From Apricaphanius iberus (Eukaryota > Chordata > Actinopteri > Cyprinodontiformes > Aphaniidae), in NCBI GenBank assembly GCA_028564705.1, contig JAPXFQ010001947.1:29032-93031 (forward strand): a stretch of 64,000 bases of DNA. Direction: 5' to 3'. A program made the translations under genes and the position numbers. The stretch's first letter is position 1. Each line of letters begins with the position of its first letter. The notes below the pieces were generated by a model, which was not told where the DNA came from, ran no database searches, and saw nothing but the letters and a program-made list of their open reading frames with translations. Below, one piece after another: positions 1 to 11,733 of this stretch.

Positions 1-225
1 TATTTTGAGAAGAGGTGGAGGCCTGGCTGCAATCATCCATAACTCTCTAAACCTGAAAAATGTATCAGTATGGGTCAATCTGGGTCTTTAAAATATCTGG
101 CTGCTGAGATAAAAAAAATCCTGTTTTTAAGTATGTATAGACCACCAAAACCGACCTTTGCTCTGCAATATGCATAGACTATGACCAGTTAATAATTGTG
201 GGAGATTTCAACATCCATACTGACA
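1..225 (+). mobile_element. L2-type LINE fragment, endonuclease region
   Basis: Read on the plus strand this piece gives RGGGLAAIIHNSLNL, then YRPPK, then LIIVGDFNIH. These are landmarks of the AP-endonuclease domain of fish L2/Maui LINEs, with the GDFN motif of the phosphoesterase fold. The frame is broken by stops, so it is a dead fragment. It is cut off on the left by the window edge and on the right by the 3' tail of another LINE in the opposite orientation. Confidence 0.7.
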
Positions 226-382
226 ATTCAATTCACTTTTATTTATATAGCGCCAATTCACAAAAAATGTCATCTCAGGGCTCTTTACAACAAAACTCAT
301 TTCAATACAATTATACAAACATTCCAATTAGTTAAATTTTCTATGTAAGTAATCCCAGCAGATTGCATGAAGTCATTGCAAT

Positions 383-794
383 TAGGGATGCACCGATACC
401 GATACCGATACTGGTATCGGGTATCGGCCCCCATACTCCCTAATGTACTGGTATCAGTATCGTTTAAACTTAACCGATACCATGAACCGATACTCAAAAC
501 GGGGAAAATCTGCAGCAAATTCACCAAAAAAGATAAAATTTTCACTTGATATTTTATTTTTTGTGGTAATTTTATATTTTACATCTGTTATTTCGTCTCA
601 GTTATGTTTAGTTTGTAAAGTCTGGTGCCTTTAATCCCTGTGGCCAAGCAGCCAGGGCACATGATCTATCGGAGCCATAGTGACAGGACCTCCACATTAT
701 CACAAAAAGTATCGGATCGGTATCGGGTATCGACAGATACACAAAATCCAGCCATCAGTATCGGGACTGAAAAAGTCGAATCGGTGCATCCCTA
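383..794. mobile_element. hAT-type MITE with TAGGGATGCACCGAT ends
   Basis: Both ends read TAGGGATGCACCGAT inward, and the body is rich in GATACCGATAC-like repeats. The flanks are ATTGCAAT (375-382) and ATTGCTAT (795-802), an 8-bp target duplication with one mismatch, as expected for hAT. It is inserted in the 3' UTR of the surrounding L2 LINE. Short reading frames across it are not genes. Relatives lie at 42,050-42,410 and 43,743-44,094. Confidence 0.8.
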
Positions 795-1389
795 ATTGCT
801 ATCCCTCATGCTGAGCAAATATGGGGCAACAGTGTAGAGGAAAAACTCCCCTTTAACAGGAAGAAAAGTCTGACAGAACTAGAGAACCATTCGGACTGAT
901 GCTCCCCATCCAGCAGGGGGCATTATAGTTGAGCAGGAAAACAGACTGGGTGGAGCTTCTACGGAGAGAAAAACACTGAGAAAACCAAGTTAACAAGTGT
1001 AATAACAGCAGAGTAAATATATCTGGAGAGTAGTAGGAAAGAAAAGTAAAAGAGTGAAGAAAAGTGGTCAGTCTGTCCTCCAACAGTCTAAGCCAAAAGC
1101 ATCATAACTAAAGAGGTAACTCGGCATAACCCAAATCATTCTAACTATAAGCTTTATCAAGAAGGAAGGTTTAATCCTAGTCTTAAAAGTAGACAGTGTG
1201 TCTGCCTGATGGACTAAATCGGGTAGATGGTTTCACTGGAGGGGAGCCTGATAAATAAAAGATCTGCCTTCCATTCTACTTTTAGAAATCCTAGAATCTA
1301 CCATTATACTGGCAGTCTGAGAGCGAAGTGCTCTGTTAGGAACATATGAAACAATCAGATCTCTTATGTATGACGGAGCTTTATTATTA

Positions 1390-2693
1390 AAGTGTAATAA
1401 ACCCCGAAAACAACTTTTTTTTGCTTATGAACTATAAATGGCAATTTACCAATGCAAGCTTTCAGTTTAAGGGCATATATTTGACATTTTCATGTAAACT
1501 TGTTAAATTCCAAAATTTTTGGTCTAAAAACGTCTTAGTGCTGCTGTTCATGGTCATTGTGTGGTACTGCATTTGAATTTTCTAATTGGCTGATATTGGT
1601 ACATGAGAGTTCATGCCTACGTAACATGCATGGTCTCACAGAGACGCCCTCCCGCTCTCAGACACGCTCACCCCACCCCGTCTTCAAATTGTTCATCCTG
1701 TGTGCTTCCTATGCACACATAAAAATACTGAGAGAACCAGAGGACGCTGAAATCTGTATATCACACTTTGGAGGAACACAACGTCAAAGTGGTTTAAAGC
1801 CATAAGTTAAAACCTATATGTTTTAAACACACCATGAATAAGGACACAAAAGCTTAGATGGTTCCCTACTTAGCATCTATGCTAGCGCTAGGCTATCTGT
1901 GCTGGTTTGCTACTATAGTATGTATAGATGCTGCTGGCTTCAGGCAGCGCTGACTCAGCGGCCTGAGCCAACAGCTTGAACTGATACGTTGTTTGGCCGC
2001 TGCGCTGCATAAAGCCTCTCTTTACTAGGGGTGTGTATTGCCTGGCATCTGGTGATACGATACGTATCCCGATACATAGGTCACGATACGATATCATATA
2101 TCCCGATATTACAGTATAAGTCGATTATTGCGATTTTTGACTTAAAAGACATATCTGAAAATCTGTATAAAATATATTTTATGGGCATATCTTTCTCTTG
2201 CATACATTGGCTTTAACATGCCATGTGCCAACAACAAAATAAAGTGACACAATCTGCCTGTGGCTTTTTAAACAACTTTAGTGCAAACTGGCAAAAGTAC
2301 CCTTTTGCATTGAAAATTTCGGCCAATAATGTATGTATAAATATCGATATTTTGCATTTTGTATCGATACGAGAATCGCACAATGTAATATTGCGATATA
2401 TTGCCGTATCGATATTTTTCAACCCCCTTACCCTTTACCAATGGTGGATGGCAGAGAAGAGACCTTTTCTCCCTTTACCGTAGGTTAATAGATGCTTTAC
2501 GGAGCTCGGCAGCGGCATGCCATAGTTCAGCCGTGACAGTATTCCATACCACACTCTTACGGCCCTCTCTCGCACTCATAATTCACACTTGGCCAAGCCC
2601 CTCCATGTCTCCTGATCCTGCCCACTTTGGCAGAGTTTTTCAAATGTTGCCTGGGTGCGGGATGATGCTTTTTCATGAGGTACAGTTACACTC
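1390..2693 (-). mobile_element. Non-autonomous DNA transposon, GTGTAACTGAACCCC family, copy 1
   Basis: This 1.3-kb segment is the reverse-orientation counterpart of 54,678-55,973, recognisable almost throughout; for example the stretch around 1557-1805 matches the complement of about 55,540-55,830. Its ends read roughly AAGTGTAATAAACCCC and, on the complement, AGTGTAACTGTACC. Comparing with the intact L2 coding sequence near 51.7 kb, the interrupted L2 rejoins across a TAA present on both sides. That suggests a 3-bp TAA target duplication, as in PIF/Harbinger elements. No transposase is visible. A hAT MITE is nested inside. Confidence 0.65.
2026..2430. mobile_element. hAT-type MITE nested in the 1390-2693 element
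   Basis: It begins TAGGGGTGTG and ends CAACCCCCTTA. The flanks are CTCTTTAC (2018-2025) and CCCTTTAC (2431-2438), an 8-bp target duplication with one mismatch. The related element at 54.7-56.0 kb lacks this insertion and reads straight through the target. The body is full of CGATAC and ATCGATA motifs. Confidence 0.75.
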
Positions 2694-3693
2694 TAAGAGC
2701 TTTAAACGTAATGAGGAGGATCTTGAACTCTATTCTGGATTTAACTGGGAGCCAATGGAGAGAAGCTAAAACAGGAAAAATGTGATATCTCTTTTTAATA
2801 TTCATCAGAACTCTTGCTGCAGTAATTTGGATCAACAGAAGGCTTTTAATTGCATTGTGTGGACTTCCTGATGATAAGGAATTACAATAGTCAAGCCTTG
2901 AAGTAGCAAATGCATGGACTAGTCTCTCAGCTTTACTCCTGGACAGGATGTTTCTAATTTTAACAATACTTGGGAGCTGGAGGAAATACATTTTGGAAAC
3001 CTGTTTAATATGGTATTTATCTGTCATGTCTTGATCAAAAATTACTCCAAGATTCTTTACACTATTACAAGAAACCAATTTATTGCCATCCAGATGAAGT
3101 GTTTGACTTAGCAGTTTCCTTTTTAAAGGTTCTGGTCCAAAGACAACAACTTCGGTCTTGTCTGAACTTAAAAGCAGGATGTTTAGTCATCCAGGTTTTT
3201 AATTCTTCGAGACATGCCTGTAATATACCTAATTTATTGGATCAATCAGGTTTTATGGATAAATAAAATTGTTTATATATATAGTAAAGAGAATCGGTCC
3301 AATCACAGAACCCTGTGGTACTCCACAAGTAACCCTTGGGTGTGAAGATTTATCATTAACATGAAGAAAGAGGAATCTGTCGGACAGATATGATTTAAAC
3401 CAGCCTAGTGCTGTTCCCTTGATCCTTACAGCATGTTCAAGCCTTTCTAAGAAAATATTATGATCGACTGTCTCCAAATCTGAGATCCAACAAGACCAGA
3501 ACAGTCACAAATCCATTATCTGAGGCCATTAGAATATCATTAGTGACTTTTACCAGTGCTGTTTCAGTGCTATGATGAACTCTAAAACCTGACTGAAATT
3601 CTTCAGACAGGTTGTTGCTGTTTAGATCCTCACAAACTTGTTTAGCAAATATTTTCTCTAGTATTTTGGATGGGAAAGGAATGTTAGGAAAGG
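2686..3693 (-). pseudogene. L2 LINE reverse transcriptase, broken
   Basis: Minus-strand reading gives the C-terminal RT region NLGVIFDQDM, SRLDYCNSL and LHWLPVKSRIEFK (2686-3078). Further on it gives CGVPQGSVIGPILFTIYINN (3253-3477) and, with a frame change, the [20 protein letters not shown] region. The order is the normal order of L2 ORF2. The active-site YADD segment between the two blocks is not readable in one frame. This is the coding part of the LINE at 226-5535 and is non-functional. Confidence 0.75.
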
Positions 3694-4655
3694 CAAGGCA
3701 ATTTTATTTGTATAGCACACTTTCAACACGAGGCAATTCAAGGTGCTTTACATGATTAAGGTACACAGCATACATCAGTTTGATGATTAGAATACAAATA
3801 AGCAGTTACAATAAGAAAATAATCAAGAAAATACAACAGTGTAGGGACAAGTGAGTAAAAACACAGTTATAGTTCAATAACTGATCTTGCTGAAGAAAGC
3901 TAAGTTTTTTAACACAAGCATTGACAGTAGTTAAGATAATAATTTGTCTGACAATTAAAAACAAATACTCATAAACGAGTCTAAATAGGTAAGTTTTAGT
4001 TTTAGACTTAAAAGAGTTCGGTGTCTCTGCAGCTTTGCATTCTCCTGGTAGTTTGTTCAAGATATGAGGAGCATAGAAACTAAAAGCTGCTTCTTCATGT
4101 TTGGTTCTGGTTCTAGGGACGATCAGTAAACTAGAGCTGGAGGACCTGAGTGATCTGGATGGTTTGTACCGTAATAGCAGATCTCTAATGTACTCTGGTG
4201 CTAACCCATTCAATGATTTAAAAACTAATAAAATCTCTTTGAAGTCTATTCTCTGAGCCACAGGGAGCCAGTGTAAGAACTTTAGAACTGGGGTGATGTG
4301 TTCTACTTTCCTGGCTCTAGTGAGAACACGAGCAGCAGAGTTCTGGATCAGCTGCAACTGTCTGATAAATTTTGTAGGCAGACCTGTGAAGATACTGTTA
4401 AAGTAATCAAGGCGGCTAGAGATAAATGCATGGATGAGTTTTTCTAGGTCTCCTTTTGTCATCATTTCTTTAATCCTTGAAATGTTCCTCAGCTGACTGA
4501 AAGCTGACCTTGTTATTGCCTTTATGTGACCCTGGAGGTTCAGATCTGAGTCCATTATTACACCTAGATTTCTGGCCTGGTTGCTAGTTTCTTATTGGGC
4601 CTGTTTAAGCTGATTACTGATATTTAATCTATCTGTTGGTTACAAATGAAAAGCA
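3694..4655 (-). mobile_element. Second LINE (L2/Rex-like), 5'-truncated, inserted in the first
   Basis: The left end carries a LINE 3' tail (AAGGCAAGGCAATTTTATTT on the plus strand). The minus-strand frame at 3806-4555 encodes 249 residues of the RT C-terminus, with SRLDYFNSIFTGLP, AARVLTRARK and FLHWLPVAQRIDFK. It clearly differs from the surrounding L2. The outer L2 frame resumes on both sides, and TGTTAG is found at both junctions, compatible with a short target duplication. The copy is 5'-truncated, the usual result of target-primed reverse transcription, and lacks most of ORF2. Confidence 0.65.
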
Positions 4656-5535
4656 CTTCAGTTGTTAGATATAGGTCTGTAGTTAGCTGAGTCATCTTGA
4701 TCGAAGGAGGGTTTTTTTAAGCAAAGGTTTAATTACAGCAACCTTAAGTTCCTGTGGTACATATCCATTAATTAAAGATAGATATATGATATCTAAAATA
4801 AGGTAAGTAACCAGGGAGAACACTTCCTTTAATAATTTGGTTGGCATTGGGTCTAGCATACAAGTTGAGGGTTTAGAGGAAGCTAATATTTGTAAGTTCA
4901 TTAGAATCAAAATGGTACAGACATAAACATGGTTCTACAGTTCTCTCTGATACTGCCTCATTTACTGAAAGAGATTAATCATGTTTGGGAGAATTCCAAG
5001 GATTTTATTTTTAATAGAATGTATTTTACTTATGAATAATCCCATAAAGTCATCACTACTGTGAGAAGAGGGAATAGTTGGCTCAACAGAGCTATGATTC
5101 TGTTTAAGTTTGGCAACTGTACTAAAAATAAAACCTAGCACTCTTTTTATTTACTTCTAATGACAAGAAGTGTGCCGTTCTAGCTTGTCAAAGGGCATTT
5201 TTATAAAGTAGTAGACTATTTTTCCAGGTTAGATAGGAATCATTTAACTGTGTAGAGCCCCATTTTATCTCCAGTTTCATAGTATTCTGCTTTAAAGTAC
5301 GCAACTCTGTACTAAACCAGGGAGCCAATCATCTTATGGCTGATTACCTTCTTTTTTAAGGGGGCTACACTGTCTAGTGCTAAACACAGTGAGGAAGTAA
5401 TACTTTGAACCAGACCATCAATATCTGAAGGGTTAGTGTTGGAATTACTGCCATCCTCGGTGGCATTATGAGAAACATAGGGAAGCAAGAATGGAACAGA
5501 TTCCTATAAACTTTGTTGGGTATTACGCGTGAATA
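4656..5535 (-). pseudogene. L2 LINE ORF2 upstream part, broken
   Basis: The minus strand gives STCMLDPMPTKLLKEV, VTYLILDIIYLSLINGYVP and VIKPLLKK (4692-4910). These directly precede the FPSKILEK block in L2 ORF2 and so belong to the outer LINE. Rightward to about 5535 the reading is fragmented but still LINE-like. It continues no further than the point where a new, GC-richer sequence starts. Confidence 0.6.
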
Positions 5536-6879
5536 TGGATATCAAGAGGGTTCTATAATTTGATCCAGCATTCCTCAATGCTCGCCCATCCCCTGCATTG
5601 GGCAACCAATACGGATGTTCCGCCCGCTCTGAGCCCATTCGCCAGGAGGGTCGAACTCCCTCTCTCTTCCCTCTAAACCAGCTGAGCTCCGGGAAGACCA
5701 GTCATGCTGATTGGCAGGAACGCCAATCGATCAAACCCGCTGCGGTTCCTCGCAACACATAAGCGGCTGATTTAATATTCCAACACAGCTGAGCTCTTTC
5801 TTTTCTGATCGCATTGTGGGAGCGGCAGGTTCCCTGTGAACTTTAAGAAAAGACCCCTTTCATCCTAACACGTGTTTGAATTTTCCCCCCTTTTCGCAAC
5901 CAAGCTCTCCTCCAGCTTCGACCGCCATCGAAGCTGCTCTGTCTTTACTCTGGTGTATTGGTATTTTTTTTCCTCCTCCCCTTTTACACGTCTAAGGAGC
6001 TGAACTCCTTTTCCCCTTAGTTTTTCAGCTGCAATTAAAGAACTCCATATTTCTTTTTTTTCTGCACCTTACTTCCAAAAGTAAGAACTTTCCAAATTCC
6101 TTGGGTGGAGCCAGATAAGATTTGTGTTTAAATTATTTTATGCATGCATGTTTTCTTAACTCTAAATGATTTGTGTCATTTGAACGCTCTGTGCTGAAGA
6201 ATATGTTTTGTTCTGTTGAGTAACCTGTGAACCTTGTGTTTGATTGTGAAAGTTTCATGTCTATTGTACTGTTCGTCCTTTTTTAATAAGCAGAGTGCCA
6301 TGCAGCTGCTCGCGTGCGTTGGCACAGCTGGCAGCAGCATCCCACGCAGCCGCTGCATGAAGTTGGGAAAATTGAACTTGGGGGCAGCAAACGCGGGGCA
6401 GCAACCAATCAGCAAAGGGATGCCGACATTAAGAAGAGGTAGGACAATATGAGCTGCGGGCTGGAGCTACGTGGGGAGCGGGGAGGATGGAGGGTGAGCC
6501 GTGCGCTGTTGCTACTCAACAAGCAGGGTCTCTGTGGTGATCAGAGGGGAGTCGGCTAGGGAAGACTGGGGAGTTGGAGACTCAGGAAAAAAAATCTGAC
6601 TTTATTTGGTGGAAGTTATCAGATTGGCAGGTAAGCAGTTTAATATGTTCTTTTAACTTTCTTGTTATGTTATCTAACACTAGAACAAACCCGGTTAGGG
6701 CAACTACAGTTATAAAATACACACTACTAGTTTCCTGGTGGAAGACAAATCCCCACCCGGCTTGCTGATGTACTGACATGACGCGTTGCAGCCGACGCAG
6801 GGTACAAATGTGCAAGCAGTGGGATTTGAATTGTCCAAGCAGCAACTTTCGTCCGTTTAAACAGTTTGATGCCTGGCAG
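5536..6879. other. Unassigned, probably repeat-derived; tRNA-like boxes on the minus strand
   Basis: No coding region is convincing here. On the minus strand, 5641-5693 contains AGCTCAGCTGGTTTAGAG followed by GAGTTCGACCC, resembling tRNA A and B boxes. They are too close together for a real tRNA, so a tRNA-derived repeat or a chance match is likely. Pyrimidine-rich tracts fill 5820-6070. Short reading frames near 6234-6452 and 6574-6845 have no recognisable content. Confidence 0.3.
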
Positions 6880-6959
6880 CAAAGTTTGGTCTGAATGCCC
6901 CATTAGTCTCTTCCTATAGTAGGTGCTCCTGACCTGCCCTGCTTGACGATCCTGACTAA
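6880..6959 (+). mobile_element. L2 LINE 3' UTR fragment, interrupted by a Harbinger element
   Basis: GTAGGTGCTCCTGACCTGCC and GCTTGACGATCCTGACTAA match the L2 3' UTR near 52,690-52,730 (GCTTGACGACCCTGACTAAGATGG). The match is interrupted after TAA at 6957-6959 and picks up briefly after the TAA at 8967-8969. Confidence 0.65.
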
Positions 6960-8966
6960 AGGCGTCACTAGTACCTTTTGCCGTACTATGCCGTTACTAT
7001 TGCTAACGCGACTCGACACGGCTCGACTCGTTTTGTGTTGCTTCACAGTTGTAAAAGCAGATCATCTCATGTGAGCGGATGCGTCATATGGTGGGCGGCC
7101 CCAGAGTGCGTAGCGGGAAGTCAACAAAGGCTCATTGAAGAATTAAGACCCCGGAAAAGCTGCACGCTGCAAGGTAAAACACAGTGGAAAATGAAGCTAC
7201 AGACTGAACCCCTGGCAGCTAGTGTGGGTTATAGATAAGTTGTGGGTATTTATTTATTTGCTAAAGCCCGGGGTAAAAACCTATGTTGATAAGTTTGCTT
7301 TAGTAATAAGTATTCTGTGTGTGCGTGTTTCAGATAACTGCTCTGCGGAGTCGCCGCAGCCGACCATCGGTTTGGTTAAATGGGTCTTGCAGTGATGAGG
7401 CGTTGCTGTTCTGGGTTTCACCAAAGCTCAGTGGCTACAGAACGTCAGGATGTCAGAACAAATTCATCTTCATGTGCAGCAAACTACGTCCAGCGCTGGA
7501 GCGACATGGCTTTTCACCTCTGTGTCCCCTTAAAGAAAGGAGTTGCCATATACATGCTACGTCTTCTATGAATTACAAACCACAACTGTATGTTTTGTAA
7601 TAAAGCTGTGTGCTTTGAAAATGTTTTCAGATTTTTTTAAATCATCACCACTACAATGTGTTTTACAGATATCCCATCTTTTTGAGTAGGCTTAGGCTTT
7701 TCAGCAGGTTTCAAATGTATGCAGTTTACTTATCTAGCAGCGCAAGACTTTTTTTACTTTTAACAGCCAGAGAAAATTTTGCTATTAGATTTTAAATATG
7801 TTGCTGAACCCTGATGCCAGACATAATATTGGAAAATAATTCCAACAACCAGCGTGTAATGAAACTGATAATGAAAATACAAGCATATAACTTGGACATT
7901 TTTATTGGACAGGTAATAGAAAAAAATCAGAAACAAAAGTCCAGTTGCACATGTCTGTGGGTCATGGTGGTGTACAGCCTTTCTCAGCATCCCAGGAAGG
8001 TTTGATCGAAGGCAGATTGAAGGCATCGTGTCATCTCCACCCTCCTGAAGCCATTTTCCTGCTCCTGATGATCCAGCTGCAACTGATTGCAGATGCATTT
8101 TCCCCCAGAAATTAGAAAGCTCAGCGCATGCTCAGTCACACACAGTGGTCTGATCTTTTTTTTTTAAGTGTTCATGTAAACGGGGACTTAGGCATTCCGA
8201 TCAAGCAAGGTTTATTGTTGTAATCTGATTGAGGAAATTTGGAGCATGTAAATGTAGCTACTGTGCTGCAGAAAACTTCAGTAGGTCATTCGTATTTACA
8301 AAAAAACAGCATCAGAACTAATTTGGATAGCTGATTATAAAAAACAGTCATACTGAAGATAATATGCAGCTGAATAGATTAATATTGTGAATAAAATATA
8401 CTAGCAGCATGAAATTTGCTTCTTACCAAGAGTACGAGACAGCGAGTTCAGGACTTCGGCGCTCTCCGTTTCTCTGCTTCGGCCTGCAGGTGAGAGACAT
8501 CGGCTATGAACCACGATCAGCTCCCGGTCCTCCTTGATAATCCTCTCACAGCGAGCAGCTCCATCCAGCTCACACTGAATCTTCTCTTCAGATAACAAAC
8601 TCAGAAATGCTGAAACGCCGTTTGGATCACAGCACTGGTTTTTAACGTTGTCATTGTTCTTCAGAAAACACTAAACCCATCCACTCGCTGTAGCGAGGTT
8701 TCAAAATGGCGGTCGGTTTGTTGTCAAAAGACGCTGTCAAGTTACCCTCCAGTGACTCCGCCCTCCAGCCAATCAGTGACCGACAGCCGTCTGACGTCGC
8801 TTTTCAGTACCAGTTCAGCACGGATATAACCACAGCTGAGGTGGTAGGAAAAAAAGTATCGGCTCGGCGCAGCTTGGAGCGGCTCAGCCAGACTTTTACC
8901 AGTGGAGAGTAAAAGGTACTGAGGATCAGTCGATCCGAGTCGAACCGTACCAGTGGAGAGACGCCT
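6960..8966 (-). mobile_element. PIF/Harbinger-like element with TAA target duplication
   Basis: The termini read AGGCGTCACTAGTACC and, on the complement, AGGCGTCTCTCCACTGGTAC. TAA lies immediately outside on both sides (6957-6959 and 8967-8969), and the L2 sequence reads through correctly if one TAA is removed. The 3-bp TWA duplication is the signature of PIF/Harbinger. The minus strand holds a Myb/SANT-like exon near the right end. I see no DDE nuclease, so the copy is non-autonomous or internally deleted. Confidence 0.7.
8407..8650 (-). pseudogene. Myb/SANT-like exon of a Harbinger element
   Basis: The minus-strand reading contains FLSLLSEEKIQCELDGAARC and then RIIKEDRELIVVHSRC. This resembles the start of the Myb/SANT-like DNA-binding domain that PIF/Harbinger elements encode beside their nuclease (pattern: ..EEKIQ.ELDGA.RNE.I...I). 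It ends in a plausible splice donor, TTG followed by GTAAGA. The later helix of the domain is not recognisable, and the downstream exons are absent or decayed. The similarity is by eye and modest. Confidence 0.4.
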
Positions 8967-9062
8967 TAAGATGCCTGCCTTCCCACTAAAATTATTTAAC
9001 TGATTATAGAATAATGAAAAGAAGGAGCAGGGCCATGCTTCAAACTCGCTTCGTTTGTCCTA

Positions 9063-10385
9063 ATCAGCCCTAAACTTGCCGCACCTGGCATCACCGGCCT
9101 CCCTTGAGCTTCAAATCACGCTGCGATACACATATAAACCCTGCCTACCTTTCATTTCTCTCCTGTCTTGTTCGTTTTCGCCCCTCCCTTCTCATCCCTA
9201 TAGGTCGCCTGGTCCTGCCGACCTGCCTCCTCTTCTCCTTCCCTGGGTCCTGCCGACCTGCCCTCTCTTTTTCTCTCCCTCTCTCTCTCTCCGGGTCCTG
9301 CCCGCCGGCCTCTCTTTTTCTCTCTCTCTGGGTCCTGCCGACCTGCCCTCTCTTTTTTTCTCTTTCTGGGTCCAGCCGACCCGCCCTCTCTTTTTCTCTC
9401 TCTCTCTCTGGATCCTGCCGACCCGCCCTCTCTTTTTCTCTCTCTCTGGGTCCTGCCGACCTGCCCTCTCTTTTTCTCTCTCTCTGGGTCCTGCCGACCC
9501 GCCCTCTTTTTCGTTCTCTCTCTCTGGGTCCTGCCGACCCGCCCTCTCTTTTTGTCTCTCTCTCTCTGGGTCCTGCCGACCCGCCCTCTCTTTTTCTCTC
9601 TCTCTCTCTGGGTCCTGCCGACCCGCCCTCTCTTTTTCTCTCTCTCTCTCTGGGTCCTGCCGACCCGCCCTCTCTTTTTCTTTCTCTCTCTCTCTCTCTG
9701 GGTCCTGCCGACCCGCCCTCTCTTTTTCTCTCTCTCTCTCTGGGTCCTGCCGACCCGCCCTCTCTTTTTGTCTCTCTCTCTCTGGGTCCTGCCGACCCGC
9801 CCTCTCTTTTTCTTTCTCTCTCTCTGGGTCCTGCCGACCCGCCCTCTCTTTTTCTCTCTCTCTGGGTCCTGCCGACCCGCCCTCTCTTTTTTCTCTCTTC
9901 TTGGGTCCTGCCGACCCGCCCTCTCTTTTTCTTTCTCTCTCTCTCTCTCTGGGTCCTGCCGACCCGCCCTCTCTTTTTCTCTCTCTCTCTCTCTGGGTCT
10001 GCCGACCCGCCTCTTTTTTCTCTCCCTCTCTCTGGGTCCTGCAGACCCGCCCTCTCTTTTTCTCTCTCTCTCTGGGTCCTGCCGACCCGCCCTCTCTTTT
10101 TTTTCTCTCTCTCTCTCTCTCTCTTTCTGGGTCCTGCCGACCCGCCCTCTCTTTTTCTCTCTCTCTCTCTGGGACCTGCCGACCCGTCCCTATTAACCCC
10201 TCCCCCTTTCTTTCGCAGCATCCACCGTTTGCAGCACCCCGGTTCCACGCGTTCGTTCACTCCTGTACCACCCTTCGAACATCTCTCTCTTCTAGGTGCT
10301 TTTTCACACTGAGTCTTACTCCGGGTCTCAGATGATGTCTCCTCAGACCTTTCAATCCTTCACGCCTTCAATAAAACTGTTCAAA
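9063..10385 (+). mobile_element. Retroelement-like transcription unit containing a minisatellite
   Basis: A TATA-like CATATAAACCC at about 9128 lies upstream, and AATAAAAC at about 10,370 lies downstream. The block resembles an LTR or short retroposed unit whose centre has expanded into a minisatellite. No coding domain is visible and no matching second copy is in the window, so the class is uncertain. Confidence 0.35.
9204..10190. repeat. C/T-rich minisatellite, about 24 copies of a ~40-bp unit
   Basis: Each unit has a conserved core, GGTCCTGCCGACCCGCCCTC, then TCTTTTT and a variable run of CT dinucleotides. Unit length varies from about 36 to 54 bp because of the CT run. The first copies have CCTGCC in place of CCCGCC, and later ones are more homogeneous, suggesting expansion toward the right. 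Long open frames of 214 to 419 codons occur in several frames on both strands. They arise from the repeat, which lacks stop codons, and are not genes. Confidence 0.9.
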
Positions 10386-11300
10386 TTCAGAATCTGTAGA
10401 TGTGTTCTTTGCTCGTGAATAGTTAATTCCATCTGTAGCGTGGTCCTGGCTAGTGAAATGATAAATCATAGCTATTATTTTTCTCACATTTACAACAGTT
10501 AAACATTTTCTCAAAATATCACAAGGAAAAGGCTATAAACTCTTTAGGTACCAGTTTTTTCTATAGAACATTCTGTTTTAATATGACTAGTTCAACATGT
10601 TGTAGCTTTAATATGGTCATAAATAAAGGCACACAGTGAATGAGAACAATCTTAATTATGTCCCAAAGTTTGTGATGGGAGCAAATTCACACATCTTATT
10701 TAAATATGACATCATCAGGTGTTGGCACTATTGGATTATATGACTTGCAGATGTTTATCTTTTTTCCATTGTTTAAAAATGTTATATTTAAAATATTTAA
10801 ATGTTTCTGTATCTATATGTATATTTTTACATTTCTTTTTTAAGATTATTGGTTATACTGTATCTCTATGTCATTGTCATGAGGCTCCAGTATTTACCAT
10901 CTAAAACGGGAAATCAATGGGCTCAGAGTTTTACAGATTAAATAACCAACAGGTTCATCAAAATGACTGATCCACTGATTATATTCATTTTTCAAGCAAA
11001 CCCTGCCATCATCATTTGCACCAGGACCATAAACTTTACTGCTGCTTACTAACTTCTTAGCAGTCTCTTCTGTCCTGTATTTTACACTGCGTATGCTACT
11101 ATTTCCACAGATTTTTATAGTCATGCTACCTCTGTCAAGATTAGCTGTGTTTTGACCACCCCTGCACCCCAGCATATACCTTTCTCACTCGTCTCTTCCA
11201 GTGGTGGCACTGCTAAAAAACCTGAATAATTATAAAGATTCTATGGTAACACAACCAGAGCTGTGGCTGGGTTTGAAGTGTCTGCCATCTACTGATATGA
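10386..11300. other. No gene recognised
   Basis: AT-rich sequence with scattered AATAAA-like motifs. A 93-codon minus-strand frame at 10,894-11,175 has no domain I recognise and no splice or promoter context. I treat the stretch as intergenic or as decayed 3' flank of the zinc-finger gene. Confidence 0.4.
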
Positions 11301-11733
11301 AATAGTAATTAAATTAGTGGAATTATCTGCAGATGTCGCTCATTAAAGTCAGCAATGTTGCTTGTTGCAATATTGCAACTTTGGTGCCTAAATAGTTCAT
11401 CTGTATGAATCTTCAGATGACGAATTAAGCCACCATTGGTTGTAAAACTTTTGGCACAAATTGCACAAGAGAAAGGGTTCTCGCCTTCGTGAGCTCTTAT
11501 GTGTTTGGTCAAAGTTCCTTTCTCAGTATAACTTTTGCCGCAAATTGTACAAGAGAAAAGCTCCTCACCTGTGTGAACTCTCAGGTGACCAGTTAAATGT
11601 GGTTTCTGAATAAAACCTTTGCCAATGAACAAGAGAACGGCTTTTCACCTTTATGCAATCTAAGGTGACTGGTTAAATATTCTTTCAAAGTAAAACCTTT
11701 TGCTACAAATTGTACAAGAGAAAGGCTTCTCAC

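Larger units (their letters stand above)
226..5535 (-). mobile_element. L2/Maui-type LINE, minus strand, broken by nested insertions
   Basis: The 3' end lies at the left: the AATTCAATTCACTTTTATTT tail and the sequence after it match in reverse the 3' end of the L2 copy near 53.05 kb. Going right, the same element resumes after each insertion. It has 3' UTR at 226-1389, reverse transcriptase C-terminus at 2694-3480, reverse transcriptase core up to about 3693, and upstream ORF2 sequence from about 4656 to 5535. Insertions at 383-794, 1390-2693 and about 3694-4655 account for the gaps. The frame is broken in several places, so the copy is dead. The left limit is clear; the right limit is estimated from where recognisable ORF2 sequence ends. 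Confidence 0.75.

Noticed and set aside
9076..10335. Overlapping frames of 419, 402, 371 and 214 codons
   Set aside because: They are produced by a stop-free C/T-rich minisatellite; the translations are the same short motif shifted between frames.
10894..11175. 93-codon minus-strand frame
   Set aside because: No domain, no splice or promoter signals, and composition like random sequence.
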